Part shown: in pieces, positions 51,201 to 63,200 of the stretch
How positions within the stretch are numbered: position 1 is the stretch's first letter
Layout of the letters: every line of letters starts with the position of its first letter
NCBI GenBank assembly: GCA_003991915.1
Contig: RQTK01000215.1
Location: 297,549-361,548, forward strand
Reading direction: 5' to 3'
Length of the DNA: 64,000 bases
Source of the DNA: Elysia chlorotica
Lineage: Eukaryota > Mollusca > Gastropoda > Plakobranchidae
The notes under the pieces: model-generated
What the model was told of the DNA's origin: nothing
What the model saw: the letters and a program-made list of their open reading frames with translations, nothing else
The model's database searches: none
Program-made: the position numbers and the translations under genes

Positions 51201-54200
51201 TTTTCTTTTGTTTTAAGAAGAGAAATGGTAGCCTGAAACCTTTTTTGAGACTCACTTTAGTTCATCGTAGAAATATTGAAATTTCATAAATATGAAAAGT
51301 GACAGAAGTAAAATGTCTGTCATTTTTGTATCAGGAGCTAAATCACATTAAACATTCATCTCCTTTAAAAGTTTGATCACTCAGTCAAGAAACAGTTGTA
51401 CAAATAATAATAAATATTACTAGTACTATACAGTACTAGCTTTCCATTCTTTCATGTAAGAGTTTGAACATATGAAAAGAAAGCTTATACAACTGACTAA
51501 ACTAAAGATTTGTAGGCAAAAATTTATTCAGAAGCAAAATATAGGCCACAATAATTATACATTATGAAAATAGACATAGCTTAAGAAGTGTATTAGGAGT
51601 TTTCATGATATTTAGTTTCTTTTTTTATCCCATCAATCTTTTTCACAGTAATCACAGGAAACAGTTTTATGTATGATCTCATTTCAATACAGTTTGGGAC
51701 AAATGCTAACCATTGAGAAAACTGAAATAAGATTTTTAAACGGCCACGGGATGATACAAATCTATGTAGGAGGCATCATTATAATCATTCAGTTAATTAT
51801 ATAAATAGAGACCATATTGGGTTTTTTTGTTTTTTACAGTAAATGCAGGTAAGTTGCAAGGCTAAAAATACTTTAAATTATTCAATATAATTACTGTAAA
51901 ATGATACGTACTAGAATAACGTTTTAACTTTTTTGACTATTTATAACCTAAACCTGGTGAAAAAGCTAAATATCATGTAATGATCATGTCAAACCTGTAC
52001 AACATACTCTCATAGATTCTGTCAAAATTACTTTCTTCTTGTCAGGAGGCATCTTTTTTATCATTATCTTTGTTATTATGATCTATGGGACAAAGGACTT
52101 TTTTTTTTTTAAATAAAATTCAAATTCAATCATGTAAAACTTGAAATCAAGCTTTTTAACTTCCATGAACAGGCTATAAGGAGGTTTAAAACAAGAAAAG
52201 GGTCCATCATTCTCATGGTTTTACTGGGCGAAAATCAAAGTTACATATTTATTTAAGTAAGCCTTGTTTCAATTCCCTCTTGTACTTTTTCACGCTTTAA
52301 AAATATTTCATATCTATTCTCAGGTCTGGATATGGTCTCTGATAAACAGTGGTCGCTCAGGGAATATGGCCACTGTCATTATGTCTATTATTGGAGGTGA
52401 TGCTTCAGGTATGAAAACTGCTTTATTGAGGTTATATGTTAGATGGATTTCATAGAAAAGGGTGGGAAATTACCTCCAGTACAAATGTCAAATAAAGATA
52501 AATCTGTTTGGCTTGAATCCAATAATACCCTTATTTGCTTTGAGAACCAATATAAGCCTAGTTCATAATGCAGTGGTTTTCGCGTAAAAACCCACTACTT
52601 ATGAAGAACCCACTTTGTCTTGAAATCCGCTCACCCTATGAAGCTCTCTCTCTTTTTCTTTCTCTCTCACCCCCTCTATCTATCGATTTCTCTCTCTCTG
52701 TCCCATCACTCTCTTTTCCCTCTACCCCTTCTCTATCCCACTATACTTTCGTTTTCTCCTTCTCTTTCCTTTCTAACTCTGACCTACTCTTTCTCTCTCT
52801 CCCTCTATATATCCGTCTCTTTGTATCTCTCTCTCTATCTCCCAACTCTCTCCTATCTTTCTTTCCTTTTATCCCTCTTTCTCTCTTCTCTCTTTTCTTA
52901 TTTTCTCTCTCTCTCTCTCTCTCTCTCGCTCTTTTTCTCTCCCTCTCTCACATCTCTCACAGTGGTGAGGATGTCTGAGGGAATGCAATATCCAATCAAA
53001 TTATTAAAGTTGTTCGGTTGCAAAAAGGCTAATGAATGAGTTTTGCAATTTGGCAGCTGTAAAATTGTACAGTACTGGTGATCTGTAAATTTTAGATGTT
53101 ACTAACATCATTATAAGTGTACCGAAAAGGAAAAAGGTTTGAAGATATTTCTCTGAATATTAAGTTGGATTTATATGAAGTTATTTTACAACGGAGTAAC
53201 CAGCACTAATATGCACGCGAAATGTTCAATTCAGTTTTAGAAAATGTTTCTCTTTTTATCTTTCAGAGTGGACCTCTGGACACTATGGTGATATGGCCTT
53301 GTTACTCTCACAGTGCAATGATGTATACAGTGCAGAAGTGCCTCATGCAATAGAGGTTGGTTTAATCTAGTGTACCTGATTATTACTCATCTGATGTTGC
53401 ACCTACCATAGAGGTTGAGGTATATGAGTGAATGAAAAATGGGCCTTCCTCTTTTTTGCATTTATGCAGTATCCACATTTTTCTGTGTTCTGCGGAAATG
53501 TTCTTTTTACTGCGTAAAAACATTTCTAACTAAAAAATGTAAAAACCGCCAACCGCACAAAAATATTTTCTTTTTTCACGCCCTCCGCATTCTTTTTACG
53601 TCAACGCAGTCATATTTGGAATTCTTTTTGTTTTCAACCAGAGAAGAGCGGATACTTATCATATCCACCATCTTAGATCGAGAAGGTGATCAATATTTTC
53701 AACTGTGACACTGACAGTGCGAAAATCTGACTGCTTTCTCAAAATGTGGTTCTTGAAAGAAAGCGATAAATGCGCAGTCAAGTCTATTGATGCGAAAATG
53801 AAAAACAAATGGTCATGGAAATGGTCAGAGGAAGTTTTAGAGAGGACTTTTGATAAAACTCGACCAGTAAAGTACAGAGTAGGTCGGTGTATTTTGAAGA
53901 TCGATGTTTCGGGAGTAGCGTGAAGATAGATGCAGCCATTAATTCCTTTTTCTGATCGAACATCAAACACGGAATCTATGAGGTTACTTTGCTGAGGATT
54001 CACTTCCGATTTCAATAGCTAACTCGCTCACAAAGTTAGTCCAGGAAGACTTTTTAGGTACTGTTTAAGTGCAGTTCAAGTTTTTACTCTATAATTTATT
54101 CATATTTTAACTCCAACAAGGCTTTGATTCAAACACACACTTATAGCTTAATGCCCCATAAAAGGAATAAATATTCACCCAGTGGATAGGTTTGCAACCT

Positions 54201-57200
54201 ATTTTAGCTGAAATATAAACTTTACTTATTAGCACTGCACATTGTTGGTCCATTTTTTTAAATCTTAGGCAGCTGACATTTTTAAACTATGAAGCAAAGA
54301 CAATATACTTCTTTTTTAAGTGCCTAATTTAAGTATGCAATACCATACTCAACCTTCACTCCTTTAAAAAAGACTTTCTCATTCAATATATCATCATCAT
54401 CATCATCATGCTGGCTTGTCAGTGGTGTATGACGTAGCCTCCCGTACAATCTATTGAAGAGCTCTCGATCTTGAGCGATTCTTCCTACATCACTGGGCCT
54501 CCTTTGTTGTCAGTCGCTGATGTCGCCCATCCACCTTCTTGTCTGCCCTGTCTTCGCTTTGCCCCCAGCTTTGTATCTAGGATATGTCTCTCCAAACTGT
54601 CATGTCTTTTCAGGTGCCCAAAGTATTTTAGTTTTCTTTCTTTGATGGTTTTCAAAAGCCAATTTCGTTTGATCATAAGTTCATTTAATATGTCATCATT
54701 TAGTCTGTGTGCTGTCCATGGAACTCTAAGCAATATATACTTAATTCAACAATAATGTGCCTCTAATTATGGAATCAAATTTACTTTTTTCTCGAAAAAA
54801 CATATCTGAAAATTATATGTCCACTATGTCACTTCACTAAGACTTCAGCTATATTTTAAAATAAATAATCACTAAGCTCTATCTAATAATAAGAATAATT
54901 GAAATCATTAAGAGCATCTATTTTCTTCAGAATCGTTCTCCTAGTTGCATTTTCCTGTAATGCATAAATTATTTTCATTGACCTCTGATATTTGAATTAT
55001 CATCCAAGCTTTTGGACAGTTCCTATGCGTCAGATGCTATTGATTATTTTTTAGCAGTTCCTTAAAACAGAGCACAACATAAGTCTTAAAGTATTTGTGA
55101 CTCTTGAAATAAATTTATATCTAAAATTTAAACGTAATTAGATCTACATTTTGTCTTTGCCTCAAAAAAAAGGTTAAAATCACAAAAAAATTCTAAAGAT
55201 TAATATCTGGATAGAGCGAAGGGACGTTGATGGTAAGTAGGGAGAGAGGAGATTTAACAAATATGACGGGGCCCATTCGTTAATACATCTGTAACAGAGA
55301 ATGGATATCTTATACTCAATGCCTGATTTTACTGGCAACCAATGTTGATGCTTAAGGACAGGTGTTACATGGTCCCGTTTTCTTTTTCCTGGTTACCATT
55401 CTAGCAATAGCACTATTTTGGCATCTCTGCAACCCATCCAGACTCTCGTTATGTAAATTCAAATATAAAGAGTTTAAGCAGTCCAACCGTGAAAGAATGA
55501 AGCCTGAAGCAGGTATCTTTTTATGTTTCGTCCCGACATTTTGTCATTTCACTTATTCTCCGTATTTCAAGATAGATCAACATATGAAGGTGATTAATAT
55601 GTGTCCTGTAGCGACTTAATTATCGACCGCACTGACAAACTGACAACTCCAAAGGCAATCTTTGACTGCCAAGACTGTTGACGAGACTGGGCCTAAGATT
55701 TGTATTTAGAACAACACAAACTGCACGATTTTCCTAACGGCTTTTCTCAGGAACGCCTCTCTTCTACTAGATCTGTCCTCAGCAATAAATGTTTGAATTA
55801 AATCTACATTGTTTCTCACATCTTGTACATTATCAGCGTTTATGTTGTTTCTAGCGTTCTTATAGTCCCATTGTTAGATGATAATCTACAATCACACCAA
55901 TATCTTTAGCTTGTTTTATAAACTTGACTACATCATGTCCAACATTTATATGTGTTATCTTTAGTTCATTTCTGACATCAAATAGTAAACACTCTGTTTT
56001 GTCACTATTCAGCTGAAGTTTGTTTGCAATCATCCAGTTTCCTACTTCCTTAATACAAACTTCAAATTTTCTTACAAGCCCAGGGAAATCTGATGGTAAA
56101 ACTGATTTATAAAGCTGAGTATCATCCGCATACTTATATTAAACTGAGGGGTTTTGTGTATAATGTGAAAAGTATAGGACCCAGCACAGAGCCCTGGGGA
56201 ACACCAAATTTCAAGTCCAAACAAGCAGATGTTTTACCATTAACAAAAACAGCCTGTGTGCGATCACTAAGATACGAGCCGAACCACTTCAGAACAGTTC
56301 CTGTGAAACCATAGGAGTACAACAGTCTGTCTAAAAAAAATGTTGGGGTCGATGGTGTGAAAAGCTGATCTAACTAAGCAAGAAATGAAACATTTCCTTC
56401 ATCTGCAGCATTTAGAACTCTACTACTTTCCAGTGATAATTTAATCTTGTCTATCTTGTTTTGGAAAAATACTCTAAACTTATCAGGTAATTCGTGAGCT
56501 AAGAACAAAGTTGGAATGTTTGTGCTAAGGCTTTTTCCAAACATGGCGTTTGTGATATTGAATAAAGCTTTGGAAGAGATGCACTCATTTATTTTATTTT
56601 TATAGTAAATTTGCTTTGCTGAAGCTATAAGGGCTTTTACTTTAGACTTACATTTAATAAAAATGTCCCTATTGATGGTCAGTTTGTTAGATAACTATTT
56701 TCTTTCTGCCCTTTGACGCTCTGTTTTAGCCTGCTTTATTCTTAAGTTCATCCAAGGAGCTGAAGGACGGCAGTTTAAAACTCTTGTCTTACAATGGGGC
56801 ATGCTGATCGAGAAGCTGTTTTAGTTTGCTATTATATGAAAATACCATATCATCACTGTTTACAATGGATGGTACAATGTGCAAAAGATCAGAATGAAAA
56901 ATGTCATTCTTTTTTTTCTTTTTTTGTTGTTACAGAATATAGCTGGTGCAATAGGAAAACTTAGTCCTGAGGAAGTGGAAAATTTCTTAGATACTCCCGA
57001 TATGGTAAGTGAGATGCTTTTCCTAAGAAGATTTTTCAAAACATAAGTATCAATTTAGATCTAGCCCTTTATGGGTTTCCTTTGAGAGACTGATGATGAA
57101 AACAATGCCCAGTTTTGTATTTGTTAATTTGTATTTTATAAAATTTAATAAATTTACAAGTGCTCCTTGGATTTTGGTGTAAAAAAAGGTTTCAGTAACA

Positions 57201-60200
57201 CAAGAAATGAAAAGGAAATCTGTACCTAAATTTGTAATTTCAAATTTCTTGTGATAAAGATTAAAAACTAATGTATATGCAATTGAATATAACTTGATGA
57301 AATTTTCAGCATTCCTTTATAAAAAACACCTTTTCAACTAAAATCTGGCACTAGTTTTGATATACGAAATAAAATAAAATAACTAGGGAAAATATTATAA
57401 TTGTAAGGCAAATTATAGTCCTTTTCCTCATAATTATGCTTAGTTACTCAATGCAATATAAAAACAAACAAAGAATAAAAACACTCAAGAGAAAGGTAGA
57501 GCAATGCAAAGGATCCATGATTGATTTGATTGCATCTTCTTTGTTGCCTCAATCAGGGCAAAGTAACTTAATTCATTGACAGGGACTCTCCAATAGAAAA
57601 TGCATGTTTAAAAGTTATTCATTGCCATTTCTTTCAGAAATCTGTCTGTCTTAACTTGTTAAACGGGCACCAAACAGGATGTTCTAATTCACTCTTTCAT
57701 TTCTTGCATCTTGGTCTTAGGAATGTATGCAAGCTCTGTCCGCTCACCCACAAATCCTTACTATGGTCAAAGATTTCCTGGCCCGACATGGACATAGATG
57801 TCTTAGAGAGGTGAGAACTGCCTTTACAACTACTAAAATAATGTTGAGAAAGGTGAAATTTACCAGATTTTACTGGCAACCAATGTTGATGCTTAAGGAC
57901 AGGTGTTACATGGTCCCGTTTTCTTTTTCCTGGTTACCATTCTAGCAGCACTATTTTGGCATCTCTGCAACCCGTCCAGACTCTCATCATATAAATTCAA
58001 ATATAAAAAGTTACAGCAGTCCAACCGTGAAAGAATGAAGCCTGAAGCAGGTATCTTTTTATGTTTCGCCCAGACATTTTGTCATTTCACTTATTCTCCG
58101 TATTTCAAGATAGATCGACCTATGAAGGTGGCCCATTGTTAGATGATAATCTACAATCACAACAATATCTTTAGCTTGTTTTATAAACTTGACTACATCA
58201 TATCCAACATTTATATGTGTTATCCTTTAGTTCATTTCTGACATCAAATAGTAAACACTCTGTTTTGTCACTATTCAGCTGAAGTTTGTCTGCAAACATC
58301 CAGTTTCCTACTTCCATAATACATACTTCAACATTTTATTACAAACCCAGGGAAATCTGATGGTAAAACTGATTTATAAAGCTGAGTATCATCTGCATAC
58401 TTAGATGCTTGTTATTGAACTGAGGGGTTTTGTGTATAATGTTAAAAGTATAGGACCCAGCACAGAGCCCTGGGGAACACCAAATTTCAAGTACAAACAA
58501 GCAGATGTTTTACCGTTAACAAAAACAGCCTGTCTGCAATGTTTGTGCTGAGGCTTCTTCCAAACATGGCGTTTGTGATATTGAATAACGCTTTGGATGA
58601 GATGCACTTATTTATTTTATTTTTAGAGTAAATTTGCTTAGCTGAAGCTATAAGAACTTTTACTTTAGACGTACATAAAAAAAATGTATCTATTGATGGT
58701 CAGTTTGTTAGATAACTATTTTCTTTCTGCCCTTTGACGCTCTGTTTTAGCCTGCTTTATTCTTAAGTTCATCTAAGGAGCTGAAGAATGGCAGGTTAAA
58801 ACTCTCGTCTTAGGTGGGACATGCTGATCGAGAAGCTGTTTTAGTTTGCTATTATATGAAAATATCATATCATCACTGTTTACAATGGATGGTACAATGT
58901 GCAAAAGATCAGAATGAAAAGTGTCTTTCTTTTTTTTTTTTTTTTTAATTGTTACAGAATATAGCTGGTGCAATAGGAAAACTTAGTCCTGAGGAAGTGG
59001 AAAATTTCTTAGATATTCCCGATATGGTAAGTGAGATGCTTTTCATAAGAAGATTTTTCAAAACATAAGTGTCAATTTAGACCTAGCCCTTTATGGGTTT
59101 CCTTTGAGAGGCTGATGATGAAAACAATGCCCATTTTTAAAAAAAAACAACACATTTTTACACAATGTTTTGCAGTTTTGTATTTGTTATGTGTATTTTA
59201 TAAATTATAACAAATTTGCAAGTGCTCCTTGGATTTTGGTGTACAAAAAAAAGGTTTCAGTAACACAAGAAATGAAAAGGAAATCTGTACCTAGATTTGT
59301 AATTTCAAATTTCTTGATATTAAAAACTAATGTATATGCAATTGAATACAACTTGATGAAATTTTCAGCATTCCTTTATAAAAACACCTTTTCAACTATA
59401 ATCTGGCACTAGTTTTGATATACAGAATAAAATAAAATAACTAGGGAACATATTATAATTGTAAGGCAAATTATAGTCCTTTTCCTCATATGCTTAGTTG
59501 CTCAATGCAATATAAAAACAAAACAAAAACAAAATAAAAACACTAAAGAGAATGGTAGAGCAATGCAAAGGATCCATAACTAATTTGATTGCATATCCTT
59601 TGTTCAGGGCAAAGTAACCTAAATCATTGACAGGGACTGTCCAATAGAAAATACATGTTTAGAAGTTATTTTTTTTTACATTTCTTTTAGAAAGCTGTCT
59701 GTCTTAACTTGTTAAACGGGCACCAAACAGGATGAGGATGTTCTAATTCACTCTTTCATTTCTCGCATCTTGGTCTTAGGAATGTATGCAAGCTCTGTCC
59801 GCTCACCCACAAATCCTTACTATGGTCAAAGATTTCCTGGCTCGACATGGACATAGATGTCTTAGAGAGGTGAGAACTGCCTTTACAACTGCTAAAATAA
59901 TGTTGAGAAAGGTGAAATTTACCTGCACAGTATTAAATACGCATATGAGGGTTATATTTTTTGGATTCTTAAAAAAAATAAGGTTACCATGTTTTGTTTG
60001 TAGATTTAATAATTCTTTACCATGTTTTGTTTGTAGATTTAATAATTCTTTCTTTCTTGTTAGTGTTTTTTTTTTTTAATAATTAGGTTGATCAGACCCC
60101 TTAGTAATATTATCTAAACTTAGCAATTATTTAAAATAATGCAAATGCGAAAAGTAGTAAAATCTGACACAGTTATAATTTTCATTGGGCTTTTTCATAT

Positions 60201-63200
60201 TAATCTTTTGTATGAACAAGACAAGCATATGTAGGTTATACCTTTTTGTAACCTGCACATTTTTTTTTCTTTCATACGCAAATGAACATAAATATAATAT
60301 CTCTCACGGAATTATTCACCATATTTTTATCAGTCAGAAATGCGGGAGAAGTCGTGGCGATCAGCCCCAGAGAAGTTTATATCAGTCCTCAAAGTAAGTG
60401 CGATAATCTTTCTCTTGCTTGTACTTAATGCCAGTAAAACATTTGAAAATTTTAGTGTGAGAGACAAAAGCTTTTAGATGTATACATACTTCAGTATTAT
60501 AATCTTACTTGTTGTAAAAAGTTGCCAAGCTACAAAATCTTTTTAAGATAAGTAAATTGTATGAGCTTTGTGGATATCTTTAGCTTATGAAAGGATTTTT
60601 TTTTTGTATTGCCCATTATGGCATTAATGTTTAGCAATATTTTAGATGGCACTGATTTTCTTCATAATCACTTCTCCTGAAGATTATCTTTCTCATTGAA
60701 TAAAGGAAAATAAATCACACATATCGAGCTTATTTACATGTTATGATTTGTTTAAACAGCCACTTCTTTTTATTAATTTGCAAAATAATCAATAACATTT
60801 AGATGGAGGTTTTAGAGAAGGTTTTTATGGACTGTGTGGTCTTGTTTTGCAGCTGATGCTCCAAACCAAAGCATATGAGAAAAAGGAAAGGGAGCAAGTG
60901 TCTGTTCCAGAGATTTTAGACAAAATGGATACAAAGCTACCTTTTCATAAAAAGTGAGTAATATGTGTATTATTTAACTGCTCTTGTAGTTACTCTTTTC
61001 AGTTTATGTATTAAAAGATTATTCCCTATGGATGCTCCTGTAAACTTTTCATAACTTTTAATAATGCTTTTTAACTACTTGGGTATCTATTGTGCCAGGC
61101 TAGAGAGGAAAAGTTGATTGGTGGCATGAGCATTTGGGCTTATTGTTTACTATTGCAATAATAAATCTTAATCTAATTATTGGAACTATTTAAATCTATT
61201 GGGAATTCAGATTATGGTGTTTGGGAATGTAGGGAAAAGGTTTTGTTTTGCAAATAACTTTAATTTAACAAAGTTGAAGTGACTTTGCTGGCAATGCTCC
61301 TGAGATTGCACTATTGTAGGGTTTTTCCTAAATTCATATCTTTTAAACGAAGTAAGAATGAACGAACTTTGTACAGATTTGAAAAATTCAGCTTTTTATC
61401 TTTCAAAGAAATGTCTACACTAATTGCTTACATGTACAAAATTTGACTCTGTTGAGCTAATGAAACATAAAGCCTAGCTTTCTTTCTTCAACATAGGCAG
61501 CTTTTGAAGTTGTTACTTCCAAAAGCCTGGCAAGCAGTAGGTGCTAGAGAGTGGGGCAAGGTAAGAATTGCTTTGCATTGAGTTTGCCTTCAAGTAAATG
61601 TTGTAAAAAGTTGTTATTATCAAATACCAGGCGACAGAAAATCAACCATTGACAGTGATTGAATAGGGATTTATAAACATCTATAAATCACATACTTATC
61701 CATATCATAATTTGAATTCAAATACTTTTGTAACAAATAACCTGTTTAATGTTCACCACTCTATTTGGTCCTTTCTCCTTATTTCAACGTGATAGTTTTA
61801 ACATTTTCTTTATTTCTCTTTTTTATGTGGACAATATCAGTACTACTTTAAATGACATCAAGCATATCTCTCTAAATTGTGTTTTTGTAAATTAATTTTT
61901 AAAATCTTTAAACTTCCATGTTATGAAAATCTGTTTCTCTTCAAGTCGCTGTCAATCCAGATGGCTGAAAAGTTCAAACTGGCATATCAGCGTCTGTCCC
62001 TTCTGCTGCAACAGGAAGGGAGGCTACCCGATGCTGATCTTATGTACTTTCTCACACACCAAGAAATTGGCAACTTGTTGAGAACTTCTTCAGCACGTCT
62101 AGTCATCAAGTAAGCATATTAGGGTCTTTAAAGTGACACTATTTTAGATTCAACCTGGTATTTTGGTTATACAGTACACTTCGCTCATTTATTTAGAAAA
62201 TTTTGTTGGATGCAACGATGGTTCATTATATCTTATAGCTTAAAACTCTACATATTGTAGAAGTTAAAAGCATTAAATTTCTTTGTAACAAGCGCTATAC
62301 AATTTTACCACTTAATGGTGCTGATTGAGGAACAAACCCAAAAAGAGTTATAATCTCTGTATGATATAACAAGTGTTCATAGGCAAAAGCTCACACTTAA
62401 AAAGGTAAAGCACTTTATCTTTGAAATGGAAAAGGACATAAATGGTCATAAGAGGTTTATTTTTGTTGTATAAATTTAAAGCCATTGGACTATATGTATT
62501 AAAATATACGTGTCCTTCCACATAATTATGCTTGTTAATGATAGATGGATAGAAAGTGTGACAGACCTATAAAACACTAGACATTTCACTATAAATCCTT
62601 TTTGAGGATATGCTGGTTAGACATCTTTACCAAGATTCTGGCATTGAACATTACAAAATTGCATAATCTATCAATATCATATTTTAGACAGGATCAAATA
62701 CAAGTCCCATTCCCTGCTTGAAGGTAGTATTCGATTTCTATTGACAGCATGGTATTTTAGCTTCTTGGCTCTTAAGGCGAAATTAAAGTACACGCTCTTC
62801 CTACAACAGACGAAATTAAAAAGCATACGAAGATAAGAAAATAGAAAGGTAGAATTTCGACATAAAGATTAATAATATAATACATATTATATAAATCATA
62901 ATATCAGAATATCACAGCTCGAGTTATTGAATGTATGTATGTAAGAAAAATTTCATGTTGTGTAAATGTTATAAATTATACGTAAAAATTAATACTCGTA
63001 CAAAAATGAGAAAGTAAAATAAACGTAGATACTATTAAATAGATGTATTATAATCAGGTATAATTAAAAATTGCATTAGAAGGGTTTCTAGCACCTTTTA
63101 AATTTTTTTTTCTGTGTTCAGATCTCAAAAGAGGAGAAAGTTCCTTGCGAAACAATCAGCAGTTAAGTTTGATCAGATGAACAAGTCACGCCCTATTCCT

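Noticed and set aside
52568..53039. 136- and 139-codon Ser/Leu/Phe ORFs
   Set aside because: Low-complexity translation of a (CT)n block within an intron.
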